In this document: positions 44,664 to 54,291 of the stretch, one piece after another | How positions within the stretch are numbered: position 1 is the stretch's first letter | Layout of the letters: every line of letters begins with the position of its first letter | Assembly (NCBI RefSeq): GCF_029360725.1 | Contig: NZ_JARKMY010000014.1 | Coordinates: forward strand, 124,001 to 188,000 | Length of the DNA: 64,000 bases | Direction of reading: 5' to 3' | Source: Chryseolinea sp. H1M3-3 | GTDB lineage: Bacteria > Bacteroidota > Bacteroidia > Cytophagales > Cyclobacteriaceae | Made by a program: the position numbers and the translations under genes | Notes under the pieces: generated by a model | The model's input: the letters and a program-made list of their open reading frames with translations, nothing else | What the model was told of the DNA's origin: nothing | Databases searched by the model: none

Positions 44664-47135
44664 ATGCAGTCATTTATAGAAAAGCTAAAATATTTTATTC
44701 GGGATTTGTTCTTTGTTGCCGTAGAAAAGGTGCAGCCTCTTCTCATGTCCCTTTGGCGGCAGTTCAATCGATTACTACAATATCTTAAGACCCATCCGAA
44801 GGCAAAAAGGTGGACGATTATCGCCGGGCCACCTATCTTATTGTTGCTGATTCTTTTAATCATTGTATGGATTGAGACGCCCAGCAAAAAGGAATTACGG
44901 AACATTCAAAACCAGGTGGCTTCGGAAGTATTCAGTTCAGACAGTGTTTTATTGGGACGATATTACATTCAAGACCGGACAGAAGTCCAATATGAAAACA
45001 TATCGAAGGAAGTGATCAATGCGTTGATAGCAACAGAAGACGCTCGCTTTTATGAACATGAGGGGATAGATTTTGTCAGCCTGGGTCGGGTAATTGTCAA
45101 GTCCATCTTTTTACAGGACGAGTCCGCAGGAGGTGGCAGTACCCTATCACAGCAACTTTCAAAAAACCTGTATCCGCGTGAAAAGTATTGGGTGCTCTCC
45201 TTGCTGATCAATAAGCTTCGCGAGGTGAGTACAGCTTACAGGTTGGAAAACCTCTACACTAAGGAAGAATTGTTGACCATGTACCTGAATACTATTCCCT
45301 TTGCGGATAATGCCTTTGGGATTCAGGCTGCGGCTAAACGCTTCTTTTCCACGACTGCCGACGCACTCACAACCGATCAGGCCGCCATGCTTATCGGCCA
45401 ACTTAAAGCAACCCACAATTACAATCCGCGGCTCTTTCCAAAACGCGCGCTGGAAAGGAGAAATGTTGTTTTGAATCAAATGGTGAAATACAATTTCCTT
45501 GAGGAAAAGAAAGCTGAATCGCTCAAGAAGCGTTCATTGGGTTTAAAATACAGCAAGGTTTCTCATCACCAGGGACTGGCACCATATTTCAGGGAGTATT
45601 TGAAAAGCGAGTTGATATCATGGTGTAAAACGCATACGAAGGAAGACGGTACGCCTTATAATTTGTATACCGATGGATTAAGAATATATACAACGATCGA
45701 TTCTAAATTACAGCTGTACGCCGAAAATGCACTCGTACAACAAATGACAGAGGTACAAAAACAGTTCTTTGATCATTGGGGAAAGGAAGTGCCGTGGAAA
45801 GGTAAAGAGTCTCTTGTACAGGAAGCGATAGTCCGGTCACCCCGTTACCAGCGCCTGAAACAGCAAGGACTTTCTGAAAAGGAGATCATGGCGATCATGC
45901 AAAAAAGAATACCCATGCGGTTGTTCACCTGGCAAGGCGAGAAAGATATCAAAGCGAGTCCCATTGATTCCATCAAACACCATCTTCAATACCTAAACGC
46001 CGGATTTCTGGCGATGGAACCGGCGACAGGAGAAGTGAAAGCATGGGTAGGTGGAATTGAACATGATTTCTACCAATATGATCATGTTAAAACTTCCACC
46101 AAGCGGCAAGTGGGGTCTATCTTTAAGCCTATCGTATACGCCATGGCCATTGAAGAGGGAATTTTGCCGTGCGATCTTTTTTCTGCACAGCAGGAAACTT
46201 ATATAGATAAAGAAGGTGTAAAATGGACGCCGCGGAATATGCAAAACGATTACAACGTTCAATATTCTATGCGTGGAGCATTGGCTTATTCTGTAAATAC
46301 GGTAGCCGTAAAACTGATTCAGGAAGCCGGCGTAAACAACACGATTGAACTTGCCCGAAAGATGGGCATTAGCAGTGAGCTACCGGATGTACCTTCCATT
46401 GCCCTTGGCTCTTCATCCATTTCGTTAATGGAAATGACAACGGCCTATGCCTGTCTCGCCAATGAAGGCGTAACCAACCTGCCATTTTATATTAAGGAGA
46501 TTTATGATCTGGAAGGAAAGGTTTACAATGACTTCAAACCTAAAGGCTCTGGTAAAAGGGCAATTTCAAAGGAGACTGCATTGCTGGTAAGACAATTAAT
46601 GCAGACTGTTGTTCATGAAGGTACTGCTTCGCGATTACGGTGGAGGTATGGCATTTATACGGATGTAGCCGGAAAGACCGGAACGACGCAAGCCAACGCT
46701 GACGGCTGGTTCATGGCGATTACACCTAAGCTGGCCATTGGCTCCTGGGTTGGTGCTGATGATCCGCGCATTCGCTTCCGTAACACAAAATTAGGACAAG
46801 GTTCTAATACTGCCCTTCCTATCGCAGCGTACTTTCTGAAGCAGGTGAATCAGGATCCTAACTTCAAATCCATTTCTTCCGCAAAATTCAAACCCCTACC
46901 CAATGAGTTGCAGCAGGAATTACAGTGTGATCTTTATGAATTGGACGATGTGTTGTGGGCTGATATTGAAAAGACGATCTTTAAGAGAGACTCTATTATG
47001 CATGCTGATTCCTTAGCAAAACCTCCTCAGGAAACGTTTTTGGAAACACTCTATAAGCGTAAACTACGCATGCAACAAGCCGCACACCGGCGGGATTCTA
47101 TTAATGCCCTACCGATAAGGGTAGACGGCGGATGA
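44664..47135 (+). CDS. Class A penicillin-binding protein (PBP1A)
   Basis: 823 residues. One membrane anchor at ~50-70. The transglycosylase domain starts around 90, with catalytic Glu125 in ATEDARFYEHEGID and a second motif GGSTLSQQLSKNLY. The transpeptidase domain has the Ser485-x-x-Lys motif in SIFKP, SVN in YSVNTVA and Lys671-Thr-Gly-Thr. All key residues for polymerising and cross-linking peptidoglycan are therefore present. The extended C-terminal tail (~710-823) is polar and Bacteroidota-specific. It is transcribed away from treS and converges on a sensor-kinase gene. Confidence 0.95.
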   Translation: MQSFIEKLKYFIRDLFFVAVEKVQPLLMSLWRQFNRLLQYLKTHPKAKRWTIIAGPPILLLLILLIIVWIETPSKKELRNIQNQVASEVFSSDSVLLGRYYIQDRTEVQYENISKEVINALIATEDARFYEHEGIDFVSLGRVIVKSIFLQDESAGGGSTLSQQLSKNLYPREKYWVLSLLINKLREVSTAYRLENLYTKEELLTMYLNTIPFADNAFGIQAAAKRFFSTTADALTTDQAAMLIGQLKATHNYNPRLFPKRALERRNVVLNQMVKYNFLEEKKAESLKKRSLGLKYSKVSHHQGLAPYFREYLKSELISWCKTHTKEDGTPYNLYTDGLRIYTTIDSKLQLYAENALVQQMTEVQKQFFDHWGKEVPWKGKESLVQEAIVRSPRYQRLKQQGLSEKEIMAIMQKRIPMRLFTWQGEKDIKASPIDSIKHHLQYLNAGFLAMEPATGEVKAWVGGIEHDFYQYDHVKTSTKRQVGSIFKPIVYAMAIEEGILPCDLFSAQQETYIDKEGVKWTPRNMQNDYNVQYSMRGALAYSVNTVAVKLIQEAGVNNTIELARKMGISSELPDVPSIALGSSSISLMEMTTAYACLANEGVTNLPFYIKEIYDLEGKVYNDFKPKGSGKRAISKETALLVRQLMQTVVHEGTASRLRWRYGIYTDVAGKTGTTQANADGWFMAITPKLAIGSWVGADDPRIRFRNTKLGQGSNTALPIAAYFLKQVNQDPNFKSISSAKFKPLPNELQQELQCDLYELDDVLWADIEKTIFKRDSIMHADSLAKPPQETFLETLYKRKLRMQQAAHRRDSINALPIRVDGG

Positions 47136-47262
47136 GGCGGTGAAACAAATCATGGCGACCAAAAATTTAATTTGGGCTAACGGATCGGCAATGGTTACTT
47201 CAGTTGTCGACCCGTGTATTATGTGTTTGGATTTTTGTCTTGCAGACCGGGGCGATGGGATT

Positions 47263-48516
47263 TTACTCCAATAAATTTTCCTTCGCTTTTAATGTAAAGT
47301 AAAATTCTGATCCCTTACCTACCTCCGACTGAGCCCATATTCTTCCATCGTGGCGCTCGATAATTCTTTTTACCACCGCGAGCCCAATACCCGTACCGTT
47401 AAATTCACTTTCGCTGTGAAGCCGTTGAAAGATTGAGAACAGTTTGTTGTAATGTGCCATATTGAATCCGGCACCATTGTCTTTAACGAAATAAATAAGG
47501 TCGCCATTTTCATGTTTACCTCCTATTTCTACCTTTGGAACTGGGGTTTTCTGTGAATATTTTATAGCATTCGAAACCAGGTTTATCCATACCTGCTTCA
47601 ACATGCTGTTGTCACAATAAGCATTTGGCAATTCGTGAACGACAATTTCCACATTTGTAACAGGCATCGTTTTGGAAACTTCCTCCATCACGTCGTCGAC
47701 AAGTGCTCTCATGCTTACATCCACTTTGCTGATCTCGGCATTTGCCTGCCTTGAAAATGAGAGAAGGTCTTTTATAAGATTTGACATCCTGTCGACAGAC
47801 CCCATGATGTGATTAACAATCTCGAGCACTTCATCATCAAACTTTTCAGGATACATGGTCTGCAGCAAACCTGCAAGTCCTGTAATGCTATTGAGTGGCG
47901 ACATTAAATCATGCGAGATAGAATAGTTGAACGAATCAAGTGACTGTAACTGCTCGAGTTTTTTTGCAAGATCCTCGTTCAGCGCCTTTATCTTTGCTTC
48001 CGATAATTTCCTTTCAGTGATTTCCCACTCCAGTTTTCTATTTGCTGCCCGCAACATTTTTTCTTGCCGCACGAGCTGACGATTTTTTTCACTCAGCTCA
48101 ACAAACGCACGAACTTTTACCTTGAGTAGTTCCGCAATAATAGGCTTGCTGATATAATCGACGGCACCGGCTTTATAGCCTTTGTAAATATTGCCCTCGA
48201 TGTCCATTGCCGTGAGAAAAATAATAGGAATATTTTTGAGCTTTTCACGTTCATAAATAAGCGCGGCCGTCTCAAAACCATTCATGCCCGGCATCAAAAC
48301 ATCCATGATGATCAGGTGGAAATCCAGGTCTTTGAGGAGGTAGGCGAGGGCTTGTTTACCTGAGTTTGCTTTAACCAGGTGATAATTTTCATCTTTTAAT
48401 ATTGTTTCTAAGGCGAATAGATTTTCATCGCGGTCATCAACCAACAATACTTTAAACTCAGATGTCTCCTCTACCATATGGCTTGTTAAATAAGAACTGT
48501 ACTCCTCCATAAACAT
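47263..48516 (-). CDS. Receiver-histidine kinase hybrid protein
   Basis: 417 residues. The N-terminal receiver domain (~20-140) has DD at 27-28, the phosphorylation site Asp72 in LIIMDVLMPGMNG and Lys in YISKPI. A coiled-coil linker (~140-195) follows. The HisKA domain has His202 in NYSISHDLMSPLNSI, and the ATPase domain has WINLVSNAIKYS, DNGAGFN and GTGIGLAVVKR. This arrangement, receiver first, suggests it is a downstream relay that listens to another kinase. No membrane sensor is present. Start codons at 48516 and 48510 are equally possible. Confidence 0.92.
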   Translation of the reverse strand: MFMEEYSSYLTSHMVEETSEFKVLLVDDRDENLFALETILKDENYHLVKANSGKQALAYLLKDLDFHLIIMDVLMPGMNGFETAALIYEREKLKNIPIIFLTAMDIEGNIYKGYKAGAVDYISKPIIAELLKVKVRAFVELSEKNRQLVRQEKMLRAANRKLEWEITERKLSEAKIKALNEDLAKKLEQLQSLDSFNYSISHDLMSPLNSITGLAGLLQTMYPEKFDDEVLEIVNHIMGSVDRMSNLIKDLLSFSRQANAEISKVDVSMRALVDDVMEEVSKTMPVTNVEIVVHELPNAYCDNSMLKQVWINLVSNAIKYSQKTPVPKVEIGGKHENGDLIYFVKDNGAGFNMAHYNKLFSIFQRLHSESEFNGTGIGLAVVKRIIERHDGRIWAQSEVGKGSEFYFTLKAKENLLE

Positions 48517-48641
48517 AAAAACCTCCTAAAATTGTATGCGGTACAAGCTCTTTAAACGCATCTTTGTTTAAACCGCTTTCTCATTTAAAATGTTCAACAG
48601 GCTAACTTCCCGATCTTCCATTCGTCGTATATTTCACTTAT

Positions 48642-49142
48642 ATGGTAAAAATAGTTGAAGGCACGGTCCTTGAAATACCCTTTATTAAGGAAATTGCGGA
48701 GGAAACATGGCCACACACCTACGGTCAGATCCTGGAACCGCTGCAACTCCGTTTTATGCTCGATACCATTTACAGCAAAAACACATTGGAACAAGCTATG
48801 ACAGAGGGGTCTCAAAAATTCCTGTTACTGAAAGACCTTGACGGATATCAGGGGTTTGCTGCATACGGGCGGCGGCCAAACGAGCCCGCCGTATTCAAGC
48901 TGCATAAAATATATGTCCGCCCAACCTGCCAGGGAAAAGGATATGGGAAAATGCTGATCGATGAAATCAAGTCAGACCTGCGGAAACAAGGAATCACATT
49001 TCTCGATTTAAATGTAAACCGCCATAATCCAGCAAAGGAATTTTATCTTAAACTTGGATTTAAAGTTATCCGTGAAGAAGATATTCCCATTGGCCCATAC
49101 TGGATGAACGATTATGTAATGAGATTGATCCTTGATCCATGA
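48642..49142 (+). CDS. GNAT-family N-acetyltransferase
   Basis: 166 residues. The GNAT core is visible: LHKIYVRPTCQGKGYGKMLIDEI contains the acetyl-CoA-binding Q/RxxGxG/A (QGKGYGK) motif, and the C-terminal FLDLNVNRHNPAKEFYLKLGFKV is also typical. Substrate could be an amino acid, a protein terminus or a small amine. Sequence alone does not tell. Its start at 48642 is 125 bases from the divergent receiver-kinase gene. Next downstream, after a 61-base gap, is the BatA-like operon. Confidence 0.85.
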   Translation: MVKIVEGTVLEIPFIKEIAEETWPHTYGQILEPLQLRFMLDTIYSKNTLEQAMTEGSQKFLLLKDLDGYQGFAAYGRRPNEPAVFKLHKIYVRPTCQGKGYGKMLIDEIKSDLRKQGITFLDLNVNRHNPAKEFYLKLGFKVIREEDIPIGPYWMNDYVMRLILDP

Positions 49143-49203
49143 ACCATCACAACAACTAATCAAAAATCAATCGCTAAATTGCCATTTGAAAAAATAAAAC
49201 ATC

Positions 49204-50175
49204 ATGCTCTGGTATAGAGATCTGGGATTGACGGAAATTATTTTTATAGCAGCCTTTGCCGCTTTTTATATATTTTACTTTATCAGGATTATTCGTATAG
49301 CGAAGCAGTTAAAAACACCATACCGAAATGTGTTTGTAAAACTGTTTTTAAGAACAATTTACTTTGCATTGTTTATGATCGCGCTACTGGGTCCCTCCTT
49401 TGGCGGTTCTAAGAAAGAAGTAAAGTCAGTAGGAAAAGATATCGTGATATGCGTAGACCTTTCCAAGTCCATGGATGCATTTGATATTCAACCTACACGG
49501 CTTCAAAAGGTGAAATTTGAGATGAAGAAAATCATCTCTGCTTTTAATTCCGATCGCATCGGTATCATCATCTTTTCGTCGGAGGCGTTTGTACAATGTC
49601 CACTGACTTTTGATCAAAATGCTTTAAATCTTTTTGTAGAAACGATGAACTCCGGATTGGTGCCGGCTTCGGGAACGGATTTTGCACCTCCTCTTCGAAT
49701 GGCATTAAATAAACTGGAAGAAGATTCGGGTGGCCCAAATGCGCAAGCCAAATCAAAAATAATCATACTCATTAGCGACGGTGAAGATTTTGGAGAAGAA
49801 ACGGACGATGTAGCACAGGAAATAGAGAACAAAGAAATTAAACTTTATACACTGGGTGTAGGCACTGAAAAAGGTGGCAATATTGCTTCCGGTACCGGAC
49901 TTAAGACCAATCGACAAGGCCTGATTGTTCAGACAAAACTCAATCCAAAACAATTAAAATCATTAGCCAGCAAAACTGGTGGTCAATATTTCGAAATCAA
50001 TGAAACTAAAAACGATGTTTCACGCTTAATAAATTCGATCAGTAAGATCGAAGGTGAATTACGGGATGCCCGCTTCATCGATGTGACTGCCAATAAATAT
50101 TTTTATTTCCTGGCATTAGCAGCAATTTTTTTGCTGATCGATATTCTGATTAACGTCACGACCGTAAGAATATGA
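49204..50175 (+). CDS. BatA/B-like von Willebrand factor A domain membrane protein
   Basis: 323 residues. Two N-terminal membrane segments (~11-30 and 48-65) and one C-terminal (~300-320) frame a periplasmic or cytoplasmic VWA domain at ~80-285. The metal-ion adhesion site residues are present: DLSKS (85-89), SGTDFAPPL and LISDGEDFG. In Bacteroidota the bat operon (aerotolerance in Bacteroides) uses such proteins, with MoxR ATPase and other partners, in envelope stress handling. Overlaps the next gene by four bases (ATGA), so translation is coupled. Confidence 0.88.
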   Translation: MLWYRDLGLTEIIFIAAFAAFYIFYFIRIIRIAKQLKTPYRNVFVKLFLRTIYFALFMIALLGPSFGGSKKEVKSVGKDIVICVDLSKSMDAFDIQPTRLQKVKFEMKKIISAFNSDRIGIIIFSSEAFVQCPLTFDQNALNLFVETMNSGLVPASGTDFAPPLRMALNKLEEDSGGPNAQAKSKIIILISDGEDFGEETDDVAQEIENKEIKLYTLGVGTEKGGNIASGTGLKTNRQGLIVQTKLNPKQLKSLASKTGGQYFEINETKNDVSRLINSISKIEGELRDARFIDVTANKYFYFLALAAIFLLIDILINVTTVRI

Positions 50176-50825
50176 AGTTTATCCTGGTATCAATTTTGGC
50201 ATTCCTGATAATCGATCCCACAAAGATCGCAAAGATCAACAGTGCAAAAAAGGAAGCGCGGGAAGCCTACATGAAAGGTGAATATAAAAAAGCGGCCGCC
50301 GTGTATGCCTACCTGGCGGATTCATTGGAAGTTCGTGAAGATGAAGTGATGCTTAATCTCGCTCATTCCCATTTTCAAAATAAAGACACCGCCAATGCAA
50401 TACCTGCATACCAATCGCTTACGGCAAGTGCTCAAGGTCACATTCGTTCAAAAGCTCAACAGCAATTGGGAATCCTGAACCACCAGCAAGGAAAACTAAA
50501 GGAAGCGTTGGGCCACTTTAAAGAGGCCATTAAAGCAGATAACAGTAACGTTGATGCGAAATACAATTATGAATTGCTAAAGAAAAAGTTAGACGAGCAA
50601 AAAAAGAAAGAAGAGGAAAAGAATCGTAATAAACCAAAGGAGCCTTCAGCGTATGCCAAAAAACTTAAGCAGCAGGCAGATGATCTTGTGGCCCGATTCA
50701 AATTTTCTGAGGCCGAAAACCTCATGAACGAAGGTGTTAAAAGAGATCAGTCGGTTTTATATTATGATGATTTTATCAACCGCTTGAAAGAAGTTATAAC
50801 TATTGACAAATCCAAATCGCAATGA
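50172..50825 (+). CDS. BatC/BatE-like TPR protein
   Basis: 217 residues. The signal peptide is within residues 1-15 and looks weak (FILVSILAFLIIDP). Tetratricopeptide units cover ~25-135 (AREAYMKGEYKKAAAVYAYLAD, AHSHFQNKDTANAIPAYQSL, GILNHQQGKLKEALGHFKEAI, NVDAKYNYELLKKKL). A Lys/Glu-rich stretch follows (~140-165). It lies between the VWA gene and the charged-coil gene with ATGA overlaps on both sides, which implies coupled translation in one complex. TPRs normally bind partner peptides. Confidence 0.8.
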   Translation: MKFILVSILAFLIIDPTKIAKINSAKKEAREAYMKGEYKKAAAVYAYLADSLEVREDEVMLNLAHSHFQNKDTANAIPAYQSLTASAQGHIRSKAQQQLGILNHQQGKLKEALGHFKEAIKADNSNVDAKYNYELLKKKLDEQKKKEEEKNRNKPKEPSAYAKKLKQQADDLVARFKFSEAENLMNEGVKRDQSVLYYDDFINRLKEVITIDKSKSQ

Positions 50826-51433
50826 AAGCTGTCATTTTAACCCTGCATTTCTGTATTGCCGTGTCTGTAGTTTCTTTTGCACAGAATGCACAGGCATATT
50901 TCAATACCTCAGCGAATCACTATGTTCAAAACCGCCGTGATGATGCATTGCGTTCTGTTACTGCCGGAATACAAAAATATCCCAACGATCAAAAGCTAAA
51001 AGCGCTGGCTGACAAATTAAAAGACGAAAAACAGAAAGAAGATCAGAAGCGAAACCAGGAAAACAAAGAGCAACAGGAAAAAGAACAACAAAAGAAAGAG
51101 CAGGAGAAAAAAGAGCAGCAGGAAAAAGAGCAGAAAGAACAAAAAGACCAGCAAGACAAGAACGATCAAAAAAGCGAAGAAGAGAAAAAAGACCAGGAAG
51201 CCAAAGACAAAAAAAGTGGCGAGCAGGATAAGGATACCCGAGAAAACAAAGAAAACAAAAGCGAAAAAACCGACAACAGTCCTCAGCTTTCCCAGAAATT
51301 GCAACAGATGAAAATGAGCGAAGAAAAAGCTAAAATGATCCTGGAAGCAATGAAGAACCAGGAGATTCAATACCTTCAGCAGAACAAACGAAAAGCAACA
51401 AAACCAAGAGAGTCGAGCAAACCAGACTGGTAA
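50822..51433 (+). CDS. BatC-like secreted protein with Lys/Glu/Gln coil
   Basis: 203 residues. Signal peptide 1-20 (HFCIAVSVVSFAQ). A short TPR-like region (~22-65) is followed by a very charged Lys/Glu/Gln/Asp segment (~66-155) that probably forms a coil or disordered linker. The C-terminal segment MSEEKAKMILEAMKNQE is the usual BatC ending. Its overlap with the TPR gene places it as the last gene of the VWA-TPR-BatC unit. The long antisense reading frame opposite the charged segment is an artefact of the repeated GAA/AAA codons. Confidence 0.75.
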   Translation: MKAVILTLHFCIAVSVVSFAQNAQAYFNTSANHYVQNRRDDALRSVTAGIQKYPNDQKLKALADKLKDEKQKEDQKRNQENKEQQEKEQQKKEQEKKEQQEKEQKEQKDQQDKNDQKSEEEKKDQEAKDKKSGEQDKDTRENKENKSEKTDNSPQLSQKLQQMKMSEEKAKMILEAMKNQEIQYLQQNKRKATKPRESSKPDW

Positions 51434-51479
51434 CAACGTCAATACTTCGAACTTCAACACTACAACACTTCAACACCTC

Positions 51480-52658
51480 ATGAAAGAAGTATACATCATC
51501 TCCGCCGTCCGCACACCCATTGGAAGCTTTGGCGGTGGGTTAAGTTCCGTAACCGCCACCAAGCTCGGTGGTATTGCGTTTAAAGGTGCGCTGGAAAAAG
51601 CCGGGGTGGACCCAAAATTTGTTCAAGAGTTATTTGTCGGCAATGTCATACCTGCAGGTTTAGGACAAGCGCCTGCAACACAAGTAGCAGCGAACGCAGG
51701 CTTAGGATTTGAGATCCCTTGTACCTTGGTAAACAAGGTATGCGCATCGGGAATGAAGGCTGTTATGCTTGGCGCGCAATCCATCATGCTGGGACAAAAT
51801 GATGTCGTGTTAGCCGGGGGTATGGAAAGCATGAGTAATATTCCTTATTACCTGATGAAAGCGCGCACCGGTTATCGATATGGTCACGGCGAATTATTGG
51901 ATGGTCTGCAATATGACGGCCTCACGGATATTTACAACCACTGCGCTATGGGTGTATGTGCCGACAACACGGCCAAAGAAATGAACATCTCCCGGAAGGA
52001 ACAGGACGACTATGCTATTGCTTCCTATAAAAGATCAGCAGATTCCTGGCGTACAGGAAAATTCAAAGACGAAATTGTTCCGGTCGAGGTGGTTGATCGA
52101 AAAGGAAATACAACCTTGTTTTCTGAAGATGAAGAGTACAAAAATGTGAACTTTGAAAAAATACCTTCGCTAAAACCAACTTTCAGCAAGGAAGGGACGG
52201 TGACTGCGGCAAACGCGTCTACTCTTAACGATGGGGCTTCCGCGCTCGTGTTAATGAGCAAGGAGAAAGCACAGGAACTGGGCGTAAAACCGATTGCTAA
52301 AATTCTTGGATTCGCTGATGCCGCGCAGGATCCTATGTGGTTTACCACAACTCCATCTCTCGCCATTCCCAAAGCCATGAAACACGCCGGCGTGAATAAA
52401 AAAGACGTTTGGTACTATGAGATCAATGAAGCATTTGCTGCCGTTGCACTCGCTAATAATATCAAGCTGGACCTGGATGTTGAACGCGTAAACGTAAATG
52501 GTGGGGCTGTTGCACTTGGCCATCCATTAGGTTCGTCAGGGTCACGGATCATCACCACATTGATCAATGTTCTAAAACAAAACAATGAATCCATCGGCGT
52601 TGCAGGTATATGCAACGGTGGTGGAGGCGCCTCTGCCATTGTCATTGAAAAGCTTTGA
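51480..52658 (+). CDS. Acetyl-CoA C-acetyltransferase (thiolase)
   Basis: 392 residues, the standard thiolase length. The acyl-enzyme Cys88 is in NKVCASGMKAV. The second and third catalytic sites are His348 in NGGAVALGHPLGSSG and Cys378 in GICNGGGGAS. This enzyme class breaks or makes acetoacetyl-CoA in fatty-acid and ketone-body metabolism. Biosynthetic and degradative types cannot be separated confidently. It begins 47 bases after the BatC-like gene and could be read through from it. The next gene lies 200 bases downstream. Confidence 0.93.
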   Translation: MKEVYIISAVRTPIGSFGGGLSSVTATKLGGIAFKGALEKAGVDPKFVQELFVGNVIPAGLGQAPATQVAANAGLGFEIPCTLVNKVCASGMKAVMLGAQSIMLGQNDVVLAGGMESMSNIPYYLMKARTGYRYGHGELLDGLQYDGLTDIYNHCAMGVCADNTAKEMNISRKEQDDYAIASYKRSADSWRTGKFKDEIVPVEVVDRKGNTTLFSEDEEYKNVNFEKIPSLKPTFSKEGTVTAANASTLNDGASALVLMSKEKAQELGVKPIAKILGFADAAQDPMWFTTTPSLAIPKAMKHAGVNKKDVWYYEINEAFAAVALANNIKLDLDVERVNVNGGAVALGHPLGSSGSRIITTLINVLKQNNESIGVAGICNGGGGASAIVIEKL

Positions 52659-52826
52659 AAATGGATGTTAGCCGAACCTTTGTGCTAGTTGCTTTCCATA
52701 CCGACATAAAATCGTTTTAGATCGCGGATAACCTCCAACAACATCACCAGTTTCCCAACGTTATCTTATCTTAAGCTTGAATTCCTCAAAGGATGTATTG
52801 CCACGTACGTTAATCCTTTGATTTTT

Positions 52827-52834
52827 TAAATTTG
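52827..52834 (+). promoter_or_regulatory. Candidate -7 box before the MORN gene
   Basis: TAAATTTG fits the Bacteroidota -7 consensus TAnnTTTG and is 25 bases upstream of the ATG at 52859. A TTG at 52798-52800 is 26 bases further upstream, longer than the usual 19-20, so the promoter is only suggested. Confidence 0.3.
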
Positions 52835-52858
52835 TGCGAACCTTGTTAATATCGACAC

Positions 52859-54277
52859 ATGGCACCCAACCTGCAATCTTATTCTTTGAATCTTCGTTCT
52901 TTCCGATGCTTCTGGCAAAGCACACCGTGCTCCCTTGCATTCACAAGAAAAAAAGATTCTAAAGCTGGTTTCGGGAGATTTGTTATCCCTATTTTATTAG
53001 CCTTCACATCCTTTTCCGCATGTGCGCAAAAAGAAGTGCGCACGTATTACGACAATAAAAAAGAACATCTGCAGGAGAAATATTTTGTCTCCAAAGAAGA
53101 TGAGCAAAGATTTATCGGTAAGTACCAACGTTTCTATGAAAGCGGTGGTATCATGCTCGAAGGAAATTTCGAGGATGGCGAAAAATCTGGTGTGTTCACG
53201 GAATATCATGAAAACGGTAAGCCTGCACGCAGACTGAATTACGTGAATGGCATGCGCCATGGAGCCGTTCAGGTTTTTGACGAAGATGGAAGGCCATTTC
53301 AAAAAGCATACTATCAAAACGATAAATTGGCCGATAGCATTCAACTTTATTTTGACAATGGGAACGTTAAGCGCGAATCTTTTTTTGTGAAAGGAAAACC
53401 TGAAGGTCTTGTTAAAGAGTATTATCCCAGCGGAAAACTTAAAAAAGAAATTAGTTATCAGAAAGGTAAGCCCAATGGGATCACACGCACTTTCTACGAG
53501 GATGGCAAAGTAGAGACTGAGGCCAATTACGTTGACGGTATCATGAGTGGTTTTTATAAAACCTATTTCATCAATGGCCAGTTAGAGACGGTCGCCACGA
53601 TGGAAAAAGGATCTAAAAACGGTCAGTTTAAAACATACAATCGCGAAGGGAAGCTAATTCTGGAAGGTAGCTTTATAGGCGGAAGACTCCATGGAGATAA
53701 TACCGGATATTTTGACGATGGTTCTGTGCAGCATCGTTTTCAATATAAGGATGGAAAGAAAACAGGTACTAATTTCGAATATTTTCCCTCTGGTAAGATA
53801 AAAACCAAAGAACAGGTTGCAACTAATGGGATAGATGCGCTCTTAGAAGAATTTGATGAATCCGGCACATTAAAAAGTGAAAAAAAATTGAGGAACGGAA
53901 TAGCGCATGGGCTATGGGTTGTTTATTGGCAAGACAAAAAAATTCCGAAGACGAAAGAAACTTATGAGAACGGAAAGCTTCAAGGTATCCGTTATACTTA
54001 TTATGCCTCGGGAAAAATCCAAAAAGAGGAATCTTATAAATTTAATTTGCTCACCGGCCCTGTGAAAACATACTACGAAACCGGCGCACTGGAATCGGGG
54101 GGGGAATTCAGGTCAAACAGAAAGCAAGGTTTGTTCACAAGCTATCATTCTAATGGAAAAATTAAAGAGCAAGGAGAATATGCCGGAGATAAAAAACACA
54201 AGGAATGGAAACAATATGATGAGAGCGGAAAGCTGATGAATACCACGATTTTCAAAGCCGGACTTCCTGTAAATTAA
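52859..54277 (+). CDS. Secreted MORN-repeat (YwqK-type) protein
   Basis: 472 residues. After a basic stretch, a hydrophobic signal (FVIPILLAFTSFSACAQ, near residues 41-57) ends in a possible lipobox Cys. The ~40 residues before it are unusually long for a signal n-region, so the true start may be internal. Sixteen MORN_2 units follow, each about 23 residues with the core Y-x-x-(N/S/D)-G-K (for example EYYPSGKLKK, TYYASGKIQK, SYHSNGKIKE). YwqK-like proteins of this kind are sometimes called toxin-antitoxin components, but no toxin is evident here. The gene is followed directly by a 0.83-kb tandem repeat array. Confidence 0.85.
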   Translation: MAPNLQSYSLNLRSFRCFWQSTPCSLAFTRKKDSKAGFGRFVIPILLAFTSFSACAQKEVRTYYDNKKEHLQEKYFVSKEDEQRFIGKYQRFYESGGIMLEGNFEDGEKSGVFTEYHENGKPARRLNYVNGMRHGAVQVFDEDGRPFQKAYYQNDKLADSIQLYFDNGNVKRESFFVKGKPEGLVKEYYPSGKLKKEISYQKGKPNGITRTFYEDGKVETEANYVDGIMSGFYKTYFINGQLETVATMEKGSKNGQFKTYNREGKLILEGSFIGGRLHGDNTGYFDDGSVQHRFQYKDGKKTGTNFEYFPSGKIKTKEQVATNGIDALLEEFDESGTLKSEKKLRNGIAHGLWVVYWQDKKIPKTKETYENGKLQGIRYTYYASGKIQKEESYKFNLLTGPVKTYYETGALESGGEFRSNRKQGLFTSYHSNGKIKEQGEYAGDKKHKEWKQYDESGKLMNTTIFKAGLPVN

Positions 54278-54291
54278 AACTCGCCGAAAAA

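Noticed and set aside
51017-51460. Long Phe/Leu-rich minus-strand ORF
   Set aside because: It is the mirror of GAA/AAA/CAG-rich codons of the BatC-like charged segment and is not a real membrane protein.
52859-54277. Toxin-antitoxin assignment of the YwqK-type protein
   Set aside because: The label comes from a family name only; no toxin partner gene is adjacent.
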